64,000 bases of DNA from Sodalis praecaptivus. GTDB taxonomy: Bacteria > Pseudomonadota > Gammaproteobacteria > Enterobacterales > Enterobacteriaceae. Under the pieces are notes generated by a model that was not told the origin of the DNA, searched no databases, and was given only the letters and a program-made list of their open reading frames with translations. Position 1 is the first letter of the stretch. Every line of letters starts with the position of its first letter. The stretch is taken from assembly GCF_000517425.1 (NCBI RefSeq), contig NZ_CP006569.1:310001-374000 (forward strand). The letters are read 5' to 3'. Made by a program: the position numbers and the translations under genes. This document shows, one piece after another, positions 1 through 8,703 of this stretch.

Positions 1-781
1 GGTCAATAGAGGGGACAATACTCTCTCTTAAACGAGGTTTAATGCAGAACGCCGCAGGCGGAGATAATGAGAATAAAATACGCTGCCTCTCTGCGTTTAC
101 TATCACGACCACAGGCCATCGTCCCCTTTCCCTCGTTATATTTTGGCGCGAAAATGACGTGACCAACCTTACCTGTCCAATCCGTCATGCGCCGACCAGC
201 CAGTGAAAGGCGCGATAGTCTACTGAAATATAAAGCGTTAATTCAAGGCTGGCGGGAAGTGTCCCGCAGTGTCGCTGTCGTCATATTCAGACGGCTTCGC
301 TATAAATTAACCCAGTACCTTTCAATCAAGTCGAATAGGGAGGATGTGCAAGTTAGCAGGGGTTTTCTTTTTACGCTATGGCATTGCTTATTATTGCGCG
401 CAATGGCTACTGCTCATGGCGTACCGCAAAGGTATTATCCCCCTTACCCGAAAAATAGCTTTAATACTAATCAATCGTCCGATGCCTCTATATTACGTCC
501 CGTAGGCTCAAACTGTCATCGACCCACCGATCCCTTCCCTGGCGGCAGCGCAGCGAAGACGCGCCAATCGGCCTAATCCCACTCATCACGGCGAATGGTC
601 CTACTGACCCCCTCTATCACCCTCATCTCAGCAGCGGTAACCTTGTTTATCCCCTCATCGCCACCGCGCCCGCTAAGGGGGTGAACGCCGTGTCTCTACC
701 TCTCTCTCTTCTGGTATCGGTGGAACTCTCTTGCCTTAAAGCGCGGCTCTAGGCGGCTACGTTGTCTGGCCGTCGTCGACT

Positions 782-800
782 AAATGAAAAATTTTCATTT
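782..800. repeat. Inverted repeat upstream of the ilvL promoter
   Basis: Perfect 9-base arms (AAATGAAAA and TTTTCATTT) are separated by one base. The site is strongly AT-rich and lies about 80 bases upstream of the proposed ilvL -35 element. It could be a protein-binding site or a DNA-melting element. The ilv promoter of E. coli has an upstream activating region that binds IHF and is prone to strand separation; assigning that role here is inference. Confidence 0.5.
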
Positions 801-808
801 ACGAATAA

Positions 809-824
809 CCTGATTTAAATCAGG
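809..824. repeat. Perfect 16-base palindrome upstream of ilvL
   Basis: CCTGATTTAAATCAGG is fully self-complementary and lies eight bases after the preceding inverted repeat. It has the look of an operator for a dimeric regulator, but the factor is unknown. It is about 50 bases upstream of the proposed -35 element of ilvL. Confidence 0.5.
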
Positions 825-875
825 GGATAACAGGGTAAAACGCGCTGCTCGCGCTGGAGGGCATAACGAAAATAG

Positions 876-904
876 TTGTCATGCTTACACTAACTGTGAT
901 AACT
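876..904 (+). promoter_or_regulatory. Probable ilvL/ilvGMEDA promoter
   Basis: A -35-like TTGTCA at 876-881 is followed after 16-17 bases by GATAAC/ATAACT at 898-904, about 45 bases before the leader peptide start. Position and spacing fit the promoter of the attenuated ilv operon. No transcription start is known here. Confidence 0.45.
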
Positions 905-947
905 CTGTAGGCATTCATTCGATGTCAAACATAATGAAAACCTATTT

Positions 948-1049
948 ATGAAAGCCGTTGTTCAAGTGATTAGCCTAGTCGTGATTAGCGTGGTGGTGAT
1001 TATTATCCCACCGTGCGGGGCTGCACTTGGACGAAGAAAAGCTTACTAA
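948..1049 (+). CDS. ilvL: ilv operon leader peptide
   Basis: This 33-residue peptide controls transcription attenuation of ilvXGMEDA. Its translation (MKAVVQVISLVVISVVV...CGAALGRRKAY) matches the E. coli leader from residue 7 to the GAALGR segment. It carries a dense run of Val, Ile and Leu codons, including GTGGTGGTGATTATTATC, so ribosome stalling reports charged branched-chain tRNA levels. It is followed by the rho-independent attenuator. The first six residues differ from E. coli, and the C-terminus is RRKAY rather than RGKA. An alternative overlapping frame from the ATG at 922 ends at 951 and is not conserved. Confidence 0.93.
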   Translation: MKAVVQVISLVVISVVVIIIPPCGAALGRRKAY

Positions 1050-1065
1050 ACAAGCTTAAATCTCA

Positions 1066-1103
1066 AGAAAACCCCCGCACCAACTGGTCGGGGGTTTTTT
1101 TTT
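1066..1103 (+). terminator. ilv operon attenuator
   Basis: A GC-rich hairpin, CCCCCG at 1072-1077 pairing with CGGGGG at 1089-1094 and extended by A-T pairs, runs into nine T residues. It lies just after the Val/Ile/Leu-rich leader peptide, as in the E. coli ilv attenuator. Stalling of the ribosome in ilvL is expected to favour an antiterminator fold and allow ilv expression. Confidence 0.92.
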
Positions 1104-1133
1104 GGCATCAATCAAGCGACAGGAGAACACTAA

Positions 1134-1184
1134 ATGAAAATTAGAATATTGTTCTGTCCCTGCGGCGCGAAGGCGGGGAACTAA
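1134..1184 (+). CDS. ilvX: Small protein IlvX
   Basis: A 16-residue frame ([16 protein letters not shown]) begins nine bases after a strong AGGAG ribosome binding site at 1121-1125 and ends two bases before ilvG. E. coli encodes a 16-residue IlvX at the same place, also ending in GN and containing a Cys near position 8. Position, exact length, Shine-Dalgarno sequence and C-terminal residues together support a real gene. Its molecular function is not established. It may act through translational coupling to ilvG; that is inference. Confidence 0.75.
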   Translation: MKIRILFCPCGAKAGN

Positions 1185-1186
1185 CC

Positions 1187-2833
1187 ATGAACGGAGCTCA
1201 ATGGGTAGTACAGGCGCTGCGGGCACAGGGTGTGGACATGGTTTTCGGCTATCCCGGCGGCGCTATCATGCCGGTGTACGACGCGCTCTACGACGGCGGG
1301 GTTGAGCATCTGCTATGCCGTCATGAGCAGGGCGCGGCCATCGCAGCAATCGGCTACGCACGGGCTACCGGCAAAGTGGGGGTGTGTATCGCGACCTCCG
1401 GTCCTGGCGCCACCAATCTTATCACCGGTCTGGCCGATGCCTTATTGGACTCGGTGCCGGTCGTGGCGATTACCGGACAGGTGGGATCGGCGTTTATCGG
1501 CACCGACGCCTTTCAAGAGATCGATGTATTGGGCCTGTCGCTGGCCTGTACTAAACACAGCTTTTTGGTGGAATCGCTGGACGCGCTGCCGGGCATCATC
1601 ACCGAAGCGTTCGCCATCGCCACCAGCGGACGTCCCGGCCCGGTCCTGATTGATATCCCCAAGGATATTCAGCTGGCCGACGGCGACCTGACGCCGCATT
1701 TGTTGAGCCTCGACGATCAGGCCGGTAGCATCCAGGGCGACCTGGAGGGGGCGCGCCGGCTGATGCGCCAGGCAACCCGCCCGGTTTTGTACGTCGGCGG
1801 CGGCGTTGGCATGGCCGGCGCGGTACCGGCGCTGCGGCAATTGATTAGCCAAACCGGCATTCCTGCCGTGGCGACGCTGAAGGGGCTGGGCGCGCCGGAG
1901 GGCGACGATGCCTGTTATCTGGGCATGCTGGGTATGCACGGTAACCAGGCCGCCAATCTGGCGGTGCAGGCGTGCGATCTGCTGATCGCGGTTGGGGCGC
2001 GTTTTGACGATCGGGTAACCGGCCGGCTGAACGCTTTCGCCCCACAGGCCAAAGTGATCCATCTGGATATTGATCCTGCCGAATTGGGCAAGCTGCGTCA
2101 GGCGCATATTGCGCTGCTGGGAGACCTGAATCATCTGTTGCCGGCGCTGGCGCAGCCGATGTCCATCGACGCCTGGCGGGTTGAAACCCAGGCGCTGAAG
2201 GCGGAGTACCGCTGGCGCTATGATCACCCCGGCGAGGGGATTTACGCGCCGGCTCTGCTGCGGGCCATCAGCGATCGTGCCCCCGATGACGCCATCGTGA
2301 CCACCGATGTAGGGCAACATCAGATGTGGGCCGCCCAGCATATGCGTTTCAGCCGGCCGGAGAATTTTATTACCTCCAGCGGGCTGGGTACGATGGGTTT
2401 CGGCATTCCCGCCGCGATTGGCGCGCAGATTGCCCGGCCGCAGGATACCGTCATCTGCGTCTCCGGCGACGGCTCCTTCATGATGAATGTGCAGGAGCTG
2501 ACTACCATTAAGCGAAAACGGTTGCCGCTGAAAATCGTGCTGCTGGATAACCAGCGTTTAGGCATGGTCCGACAATGGCAGCAGTTATTTTTTGATAAAC
2601 GTTATAGCGAAACCACCCTGACCGATAACCCCGATTTTCTCACGCTGGCCAGTGCCTTCGACATTCCCGGCCTGCACATCACCCGTAAAGACCACATCCC
2701 GCAGGCGCTGGAAACCCTGTTTACCCAACCGGGGCCGTTCCTGCTGCATGTCTCTATCGATGAGCTTGAGAATGTCTGGCCGCTGGTGCCGCCGGGCGCC
2801 GGTAATGAAACCATGCTGGAGAAATCATCATGA
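1187..2833 (+). CDS. ilvG: Acetolactate synthase II, large subunit
   Basis: This is the catalytic subunit of acetohydroxyacid synthase II, which makes 2-acetolactate or 2-aceto-2-hydroxybutyrate from pyruvate, the first common step of Val/Leu/Ile synthesis. It needs ThDP, Mg2+ and FAD. The 548 residues match E. coli IlvG in length and throughout. The catalytic Glu lies in the CRHEQGAA segment near residue 47, and the ThDP-binding GDGSFMMN motif follows near residue 430. It is full length, unlike the frameshifted ilvG of E. coli K-12, so isozyme II should be active. It is coupled to ilvM by an ATGATG overlap. Confidence 0.97.
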   Translation: MNGAQWVVQALRAQGVDMVFGYPGGAIMPVYDALYDGGVEHLLCRHEQGAAIAAIGYARATGKVGVCIATSGPGATNLITGLADALLDSVPVVAITGQVGSAFIGTDAFQEIDVLGLSLACTKHSFLVESLDALPGIITEAFAIATSGRPGPVLIDIPKDIQLADGDLTPHLLSLDDQAGSIQGDLEGARRLMRQATRPVLYVGGGVGMAGAVPALRQLISQTGIPAVATLKGLGAPEGDDACYLGMLGMHGNQAANLAVQACDLLIAVGARFDDRVTGRLNAFAPQAKVIHLDIDPAELGKLRQAHIALLGDLNHLLPALAQPMSIDAWRVETQALKAEYRWRYDHPGEGIYAPALLRAISDRAPDDAIVTTDVGQHQMWAAQHMRFSRPENFITSSGLGTMGFGIPAAIGAQIARPQDTVICVSGDGSFMMNVQELTTIKRKRLPLKIVLLDNQRLGMVRQWQQLFFDKRYSETTLTDNPDFLTLASAFDIPGLHITRKDHIPQALETLFTQPGPFLLHVSIDELENVWPLVPPGAGNETMLEKSS

Positions 2834-3087
2834 TGCAACATTCCCTTTCCATTCAGGCGCGCTTTCGCCCGGAAGTCGTGGAGCGTATTTTACGGGTGGT
2901 TCGCCACCGCGGCTTTGAGCTGTGCGCATTAAATATGACGCCGCGCACCGAGGCTGAAGGTATAAATATTCACTTGACCGTTGCCAGCAAGCGGTCCGTG
3001 GACTTATTGTCTGCACAATTGAGCAAACTAATGGATGTCGCCTGTGTCGAGATCCAGCAATTAACATCACAACAAATACGTGCCTAA
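2830..3087 (+). CDS. ilvM: Acetolactate synthase II, small subunit
   Basis: This 85-residue regulatory subunit is an ACT-domain protein that stabilises and activates IlvG. It begins [16 protein letters not shown] and ends TSQQIRA, like E. coli IlvM (87 residues). Its start codon overlaps the ilvG stop by four bases, which implies translational coupling and balanced subunit production. Isozyme II of this family is typically insensitive to valine. Confidence 0.96.
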   Translation: MMQHSLSIQARFRPEVVERILRVVRHRGFELCALNMTPRTEAEGINIHLTVASKRSVDLLSAQLSKLMDVACVEIQQLTSQQIRA

Positions 3088-3109
3088 GGCCGGGTAAGGA
3101 AAGAAAAAA

Positions 3110-4039
3110 ATGACAACGAAGAAAGCTGATTTCATTTGGTTTAACGGTGAAATGGTTCCGTGGGCAGAAGCCAAAGTCCATGTAATGTCGCATGCGCTGC
3201 ATTACGGGTCATCAGTCTTTGAAGGTGTACGTTGCTACGATTCGCATAAAGGCCCGGTGGTATTCCGTCATCGTGAACACATGCAGCGCCTGCATAATTC
3301 GGCCAAAATCTATCGCATGCCGGTGACGCAAAGCGTGGATGAGCTGATGGCGGCCACGCGCGCCGTTATACTGAAAAATAAATTGGTCAGCGCCTATATC
3401 CGGCCGCTGGTGTTTGTCGGCGATGTCGGCATGGGCGTGAATCCGCCGGCGGGCTACACCACCGACGTGATTATCGCCGCCTTCCCCTGGGGAGCCTATC
3501 TGGGAGAAGAGGCCCTGGATCAGGGAATTGACGCGATGGTGTCTTCCTGGAATCGCGCGGCGGCCAATACCATCCCGACCGCGGCTAAAGCCGGCGGCAA
3601 TTACCTGTCCTCCATGCTGGTGGGCAGCGAAGCCCGCCGCCATGGTTATCAAGAGGGCATCGCCCTTGACGTGCACGGTTATGTTTCCGAGGGTGCCGGC
3701 GAGAACCTGTTTGAAGTGAAGGACGGTATTTTGTTTACGCCGCCGTTCACCTCTTCCGCGCTGCCCGGCATCACGCGCGACGCCATTATCAAGCTGGCCG
3801 TCGCGGCCGGACTGGAAGTGCGGGAACAGGTCCTGTCCCGCGAATCGCTCTATCTGGCCGATGAGGTCTTCATGTCCGGTACCGCCGCCGAGATAACCCC
3901 GGTGCGTAGCGTTGACGGCATCAAGGTCGGTATCGGCAAATGCGGTCCGGTCACCAAGCAGTTGCAGCAGGCGTTTTTCGGGCTGTTTACCGGCGAGACT
4001 GAAGATAAATGGGGCTGGCTGGATCCGGTCAATCAATAA
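3110..4039 (+). CDS. ilvE: Branched-chain amino acid aminotransferase
   Basis: This PLP-dependent fold-type IV transaminase performs the last step of Val, Leu and Ile synthesis, moving the amino group from glutamate to the 2-oxo acids. It has 309 residues, identical in length to E. coli IlvE, with near-complete similarity. The PLP lysine is Lys160 in the PTAAKAGGNYLSS segment, and the substrate/PLP-binding SGTAAEITPV segment is present towards the C-terminus. A GGAAAGAAA ribosome binding site precedes it. It lies 22 bases after ilvM in the same operon. Confidence 0.97.
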   Translation: MTTKKADFIWFNGEMVPWAEAKVHVMSHALHYGSSVFEGVRCYDSHKGPVVFRHREHMQRLHNSAKIYRMPVTQSVDELMAATRAVILKNKLVSAYIRPLVFVGDVGMGVNPPAGYTTDVIIAAFPWGAYLGEEALDQGIDAMVSSWNRAAANTIPTAAKAGGNYLSSMLVGSEARRHGYQEGIALDVHGYVSEGAGENLFEVKDGILFTPPFTSSALPGITRDAIIKLAVAAGLEVREQVLSRESLYLADEVFMSGTAAEITPVRSVDGIKVGIGKCGPVTKQLQQAFFGLFTGETEDKWGWLDPVNQ

Positions 4040-4104
4040 CGATAACGCTTTCGCGCCGGGGCGCTACGGCCGCCCTGGCCATCTGAATAACTGGAGTTAT
4101 GAGC

Positions 4105-5955
4105 ATGCCTAAGTACCGTTCCGCTACCACCACGCACGGCCGTAACATGGCCGGCGCACGCGCCCTCTGGCGCGCCACGGGGATGACCGACGACGATTTC
4201 GGCAAACCGATTATCGCCGTGGTCAACTCCTTTACCCAGTTTGTGCCGGGCCACGTGCATCTGCGCGATCTGGGTAAGCTGGTCGCCGAACAAATCGAAG
4301 CGTCCGGCGGGGTAGCGAAAGAGTTTAATACCATTGCGGTGGACGACGGCATCGCGATGGGGCACGGCGGCATGCTGTACTCTCTGCCGTCGCGCGAGCT
4401 TATCGCCGATTCGGTGGAATACATGGTGAATGCCCACTGCGCCGACGCTATGGTGTGCATTTCCAACTGCGATAAAATCACCCCCGGGATGCTGATGGCG
4501 TCGCTGCGCTTGAACATACCGGTCATTTTTGTCTCCGGCGGCCCGATGGAAGCCGGTAAAACCAAACTGTCGGATAAAATCATCAAGCTGGACCTGATAG
4601 ACGCCATGATTCAGGGCGCCAACCCCCACGTCTCGGATGAAGACAGTAACCAGATTGAGCGTTCCGCCTGCCCGACCTGCGGATCCTGCTCCGGCATGTT
4701 TACCGCCAACTCGATGAACTGCCTGACCGAGGCGCTTGGCCTTTCCCAGCCGGGCAACGGTTCGCTGCTGGCGACCCACGCCGATCGCAAACACCTGTTC
4801 TTGAACGCCGGCGAGCGTATCGTCGGGTTAGCCAAACGCTACTATGAGCAGGATGATACCAGCGCGCTGCCGCGCAGTATCGCCAGCAAAGCCGCGTTTG
4901 AAAACGCCATGACCCTGGATATCGCCATGGGCGGCTCGACCAATACCGTGCTCCATCTGCTGGCCGCGGCGCAGGAAGGCGAAGTGGACTTTACCATGGC
5001 CGATATCGATCGCCTGTCGCGGAAGGTGCCGCATTTATGTAAGGTCGCGCCCAGCACGCAAAAATACCACATGGAAGACGTACACCGCGCCGGCGGCGTC
5101 ATCGGCATTCTGGGCGAGCTGGACCGCAGCGGCCTGCTTAATCGCGACGTACGCAACGTGCTCGGACTGTCGCTGCCGGAAACGCTGGCGCGCTACGATA
5201 TCATGGTGACCGACGACGCGGCGGTAAAAAGCATGTACGCCGCCGGGCCGGCGGGCATTCGCACCACTCAGGCGTTTTCCCAGGAGTGTCGCTGGCCGTC
5301 GCTGGATGACGATCGTCAAGAAGGCTGCATTCGCGCCCGTGAATTCGCCTATAGCCAGGACGGGGGATTGGCGGTGCTCTATGGCAACATTGCCGAAGAC
5401 GGCTGCATCGTGAAAACCGCCGGCGTCGACAAAGGCAGCTTGGTGTTCCGCGGGCCGGCCAAGGTGTATGAAAGTCAAGAAGCCGCGTCCGAGGCCATCC
5501 TCGGCGGTAAAGTGGTGGCCGGCGATGTCGTGGTGATCCGCTACGAAGGTCCGAAAGGCGGACCGGGAATGCAGGAAATGCTCTATCCCACCACCTTCCT
5601 TAAGTCCATGGGGCTGGGTAAAAGCTGCGCGCTGATTACCGATGGCCGCTTTTCCGGCGGAACCTCGGGATTGTCTATCGGCCACGTGTCGCCGGAAGCC
5701 GCCAGCGGCGGCCTGATCGGGCTGGTGCGCGACGGAGATATCATCGATATCAATATCGCCGGTCGCGGCATTGTGCTGGACGTGGCCGATAGCGAGCTGG
5801 CCGCGCGTCGCGAGACCGAACTGGCGCGCGGTGGCGCAGCCTGGACGCCGGTCGCGCGTGAGCGCCAGGTGTCGTTCGCTCTGAAAGCCTACGCCAGTTT
5901 GGCGACCAGCGCGGATAAAGGCGCGGTGCGCGATAAAGCCAAGCTGGGAGGATAA
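4105..5955 (+). CDS. ilvD: Dihydroxy-acid dehydratase
   Basis: This Fe-S dehydratase converts 2,3-dihydroxy-isovalerate and 2,3-dihydroxy-3-methylvalerate into the 2-oxo acids. The cluster cysteines are visible in CISNCDK and in [13 protein letters not shown] chose the ATG at 4105 ([12 protein letters not shown]) rather than the in-frame ATG at 4099: the GGAG at 4093-4096 is then eight bases away, and the product is 616 residues, exactly the E. coli length. It lies in the ilv operon between ilvE and ilvA. ilvA follows after six bases. Confidence 0.96.
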   Translation: MPKYRSATTTHGRNMAGARALWRATGMTDDDFGKPIIAVVNSFTQFVPGHVHLRDLGKLVAEQIEASGGVAKEFNTIAVDDGIAMGHGGMLYSLPSRELIADSVEYMVNAHCADAMVCISNCDKITPGMLMASLRLNIPVIFVSGGPMEAGKTKLSDKIIKLDLIDAMIQGANPHVSDEDSNQIERSACPTCGSCSGMFTANSMNCLTEALGLSQPGNGSLLATHADRKHLFLNAGERIVGLAKRYYEQDDTSALPRSIASKAAFENAMTLDIAMGGSTNTVLHLLAAAQEGEVDFTMADIDRLSRKVPHLCKVAPSTQKYHMEDVHRAGGVIGILGELDRSGLLNRDVRNVLGLSLPETLARYDIMVTDDAAVKSMYAAGPAGIRTTQAFSQECRWPSLDDDRQEGCIRAREFAYSQDGGLAVLYGNIAEDGCIVKTAGVDKGSLVFRGPAKVYESQEAASEAILGGKVVAGDVVVIRYEGPKGGPGMQEMLYPTTFLKSMGLGKSCALITDGRFSGGTSGLSIGHVSPEAASGGLIGLVRDGDIIDINIAGRGIVLDVADSELAARRETELARGGAAWTPVARERQVSFALKAYASLATSADKGAVRDKAKLGG

Positions 5956-5961
5956 AGCGCC

Positions 5962-7506
5962 ATGGCTGAGTCTCAACCGTTTTCCGCCGAGCCTTGCCCT
6001 GCGGAGTACCTGCGCGCCGCGCTACGCGCGCCGGTGTATGAAGTGGCCCAGGTCACGCCGCTGCAGATGATGACTAAGGTGTCGGAACGCCTCGGCAATA
6101 CCGTGCTGGTGAAACGTGAAGACCGTCAGCCGGTGCATAGCTTTAAACTGCGCGGCGCCTACGCGATGATCGCCGGGCTCAACGCAGCGCAGCGGGCCTG
6201 CGGCGTGATTACCGCCTCGGCGGGCAACCATGCCCAAGGCGTGGCGCTTTCCGCCAGCCGCCTCGGCATTCCGTCGCTCATCGTGATGCCGGTTAATACC
6301 GCCGATATCAAAGTGGACGCGGTGCGCGGCTTCGGCGGCGAACCGCTGTTATTCGGCGCCAACTTTGATGAAGCCAAGGCAAAAGCCATTGAATTGGCAC
6401 GCGAACGCAATATGACTTTTGTGCCGCCGTTCGATCATCCGGCGGTGATCGCCGGTCAAGGGACGCTGGCGATGGAGTTGTTGCAGCAGGACGCCCATCT
6501 GGACCGCATTTTTGTGCCGGTGGGCGGCGGAGGCCTGGCGGCGGGCGTAGCGGTGCTGATAAAACATCTGATGCCGCAAATCAAGGTTATCGGCGTTGAA
6601 GCGGAAGAGTCCGCGTGTCTGGCGGCGGCGCTGCAGGCCGGTGAGCCGGTGGATTTGCCGCGGGTTGGCCTGTTTGCCGAAGGCGTGGCGGTACGGCGCA
6701 TCGGTAATGAAACCTTCCGCCTGTGCCGCGATTATCTTGATGATGTTATTACCGTGGACAGCGACGCCATTTGCGCGGCGGTGAAGGATTTGTTTGAGGA
6801 CGTGCGGGCGATTGCCGAGCCCTCCGGTGCGCTGGCGCTGGCGGGAATGAAAAAATATGTCCAGCTGCACGGCATCCGTGATGAGCGTCTGGCGCACGTG
6901 CTGTCCGGTGCCAACGTCAATTTTCACGGCCTGCGCTATGTCTCGGAGCGCTGTGAACTGGGCGAGCAGCGCGAAGCGCTGATGGCGGTGACCATCCCGG
7001 AAAGAAAGGGCAGCTTTTTGGCCTTCTGCGAACTGTTGGGCGGTCGGCCGGTTACCGAATTCAATTATCGCTATAGCGATGCCGATAACGCCTGTATTTT
7101 CGTCGGCGTTAGGCTGACCCGCGGGCGTGAGGAGCGCGAGGAGATCCTGGCGGAAATGGCCGCCGGCGGTTACCAGGTGGCGGATCTTTCCGATGATGAG
7201 ATGGCCAAGCTTCACGTCCGTTATATGGTGGGCGGTCGCCCGTCGAAGCCGCTGCGCGAGCGTTTATACAGCTTCGAGTTTCCCGAGTCCCCCGGAGCGT
7301 TGCTAAAATTTTTGTACACGTTGGGGACGCGCTGGAATATTACGCTGTTCCACTACCGCAGCCACGGCACGGATTATGGCCGGGTGCTGGCGGGATTTGA
7401 ATTGGCGGAGCGCGAACCGGAATTCGATCATCATCTTTCGGCCTTGGGCTATGAGTGCCACGATGTTACCGCCAATCCGGCGTTTCGCTTGTTCCTGGCG
7501 GATTAA
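5962..7506 (+). CDS. ilvA: Threonine deaminase, biosynthetic
   Basis: This PLP enzyme deaminates threonine to 2-oxobutyrate, the committed step to isoleucine. The 514 residues equal the E. coli length. Lys62 in HSFKLRGAY is the PLP Schiff-base lysine, and VGGGGLAAG is the phosphate-binding loop. The C-terminal third (about 335-514) contains the two ACT-like regulatory subdomains that bind isoleucine (feedback inhibitor) and valine (activator), so this is the biosynthetic rather than the catabolic (TdcB) form. Last gene of the ilvXGMEDA unit. A degenerate copy of its 3' end lies at 7557-7586. Confidence 0.97.
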   Translation: MAESQPFSAEPCPAEYLRAALRAPVYEVAQVTPLQMMTKVSERLGNTVLVKREDRQPVHSFKLRGAYAMIAGLNAAQRACGVITASAGNHAQGVALSASRLGIPSLIVMPVNTADIKVDAVRGFGGEPLLFGANFDEAKAKAIELARERNMTFVPPFDHPAVIAGQGTLAMELLQQDAHLDRIFVPVGGGGLAAGVAVLIKHLMPQIKVIGVEAEESACLAAALQAGEPVDLPRVGLFAEGVAVRRIGNETFRLCRDYLDDVITVDSDAICAAVKDLFEDVRAIAEPSGALALAGMKKYVQLHGIRDERLAHVLSGANVNFHGLRYVSERCELGEQREALMAVTIPERKGSFLAFCELLGGRPVTEFNYRYSDADNACIFVGVRLTRGREEREEILAEMAAGGYQVADLSDDEMAKLHVRYMVGGRPSKPLRERLYSFEFPESPGALLKFLYTLGTRWNITLFHYRSHGTDYGRVLAGFELAEREPEFDHHLSALGYECHDVTANPAFRLFLAD

Positions 7507-7556
7507 GCGCATCGCCCGCCGCTGACGCTGTCGGCGCCTGACCGCGGTTGCTTCGC

Positions 7557-7586
7557 CGTTTCGCTTGTTCCCGGCGGACTTACCGC
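7557..7586. repeat. Degenerate copy of the ilvA 3' end
   Basis: These 30 bases match 7481-7510, the last codons and stop of ilvA, with about 26 of 30 identities including the first 15 in a row. The period is 76 bases. It looks like a short tandem duplication in the ilvA-ilvY intergenic space. It carries no gene. Confidence 0.55.
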
Positions 7587-7621
7587 CCTGTCCGCGGGGC
7601 GAATCGGGCGTCAGGCGGCGG

Positions 7622-8509
7622 TTAGCGCTCCAGCAGTTGCCAGAAGGCGTCGATCAGCGGCTCTTGTAGCCGCTTTCGTTGTGCACAGACTCCCAGCGCC
7701 AGCGGCGCGACCGGGGTGCCGTGCTCCAGCAGGGTGATGCGGCTGCGCACCGGCTCCGGCGAATTGTCCATCACCACCGACGGGATCAGCGCGATACCGC
7801 AGCCCAGTGCCACCATCGACACAATCGCCTCATTGCCGGCAACGGTAGCGTAAATCAGCGGATTGCTGATATGGTTGCTGCGAAACCACAGTTCAATGCG
7901 CCGACGCGCCGGACCGTGCTCCGGCAAAATGAAAGGGGTATTCGACCAGTCAGGCTGGGGGGTCTTGACCCGGGCGCGAACCGGGCAAGGCAGCGCCGGC
8001 GCGATCAATATCATGGGGATTTCGCCGATGGGGGTAAAATCGATACTCGCCGGCAAAATTTCCGGATGGCCGGCTATGCCCAAATCCGCTTCGCCGGACT
8101 GCACTTTATCCAGCGCGTTGGCGGCATCGCCGGTGGTGAGTTTTATTTCCACCAGCGGATGCTCGGCGCGAAACAGATCGAGGATCGGCGGCAAATGGCT
8201 GTAGGCGGCGGTTACCGAGCAAAACAGCCGCAGTTCGCCGCTGAGTGAAGGACCGTGTTGACCGAGGCGGTGGCGCAGCTGTTGGTATTGCAGCAGGGTT
8301 TGCTGCGCGAACTCTTTCAGTTGCTGGCCGGCGTCGGTCAACTGTACAGTACGGTTATCGCGTAAAAACAGCGTCTGCCCGACATCCTCCTCCAACCGTT
8401 GGATTTGGCGCGACAGGGTCGACGGGCTGACATGCATCGCCTTGGCGCTGCGGCCGAAGTGGCGGCTTTCCGCCAGGTGGAGAAACAACTTGAGGTCGCG
8501 GATATCCAT
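7622..8509 (-). CDS. ilvY: LysR-type activator of ilvC
   Basis: This transcription factor activates ilvC when acetolactate or acetohydroxybutyrate is present. The N-terminal winged HTH (about residues 1-60, ESRHFGRSAKAMHVSPSTLSRQI) and the C-terminal effector domain match E. coli IlvY closely. I chose the ATG at 8509 (MDIRDLKLFLHLAE), giving 295 residues, because the homologue starts there; an upstream ATG at 8539 adds ten unmatched residues. It is divergent from ilvC, with a LysR-type box between them at 8565-8579. Confidence 0.95.
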   Translation of the reverse strand: MDIRDLKLFLHLAESRHFGRSAKAMHVSPSTLSRQIQRLEEDVGQTLFLRDNRTVQLTDAGQQLKEFAQQTLLQYQQLRHRLGQHGPSLSGELRLFCSVTAAYSHLPPILDLFRAEHPLVEIKLTTGDAANALDKVQSGEADLGIAGHPEILPASIDFTPIGEIPMILIAPALPCPVRARVKTPQPDWSNTPFILPEHGPARRRIELWFRSNHISNPLIYATVAGNEAIVSMVALGCGIALIPSVVMDNSPEPVRSRITLLEHGTPVAPLALGVCAQRKRLQEPLIDAFWQLLER

Positions 8510-8564
8510 GGATTCGCCCCGAGAGTGAATGAAATCCACCGTCGCGTAGTGCCGGCCAGTGGTA

Positions 8565-8579
8565 TTGCAGATTCTGCAA
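8565..8579. promoter_or_regulatory. Probable IlvY operator (LysR box)
   Basis: TTGCAGATTCTGCAA is a perfect interrupted palindrome of the T-N11-A LysR type. It lies between divergent ilvY and ilvC, about 55 bases after the ilvY start and 125 bases before ilvC. IlvY in E. coli binds tandem operators in this interval. A clear second operator was not found by eye. Confidence 0.65.
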
Positions 8580-8624
8580 GGTCAGATTGTTAATATATCA
8601 ATTTAAGCAATGCTTTTCCTGCTT

Positions 8625-8630
8625 TATAGT
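8625..8630 (+). promoter_or_regulatory. Probable ilvC -10 element
   Basis: TATAGT lies 74 bases before the ilvC start and has no good -35 hexamer at the usual distance, as expected for an activator-dependent promoter controlled by IlvY. Confidence 0.35.
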
Positions 8631-8703
8631 GATGGCAGAAAAGATTCCTGTCCGCGGGCGAACGCCTACGGCACGCCCTGATACCTGATGATGGAGTTGC
8701 ACC

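Larger units (their letters stand above)
1..875. other. Gene-free stretch upstream of ilvL
   Basis: No coding sequence is convincing here. An open frame at 187-576 (+) gives a low-complexity, basic, Ser/Arg/Pro-rich translation without family resemblance and has no clear ribosome binding site. Base composition is mixed and unlike the GC-rich genes that follow. In E. coli this side of ilvL carries yifB on the opposite strand; I could not recognise any yifB remnant. Two perfect palindromes lie at 782-800 and 809-824 and are listed separately. The stretch may be decayed coding DNA, but nothing visible proves that. Confidence 0.5.

Noticed and set aside
187-576. 129-codon open frame upstream of ilvL
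   Set aside because: The translation has low-complexity, basic character, no recognisable family and no clear ribosome binding site.
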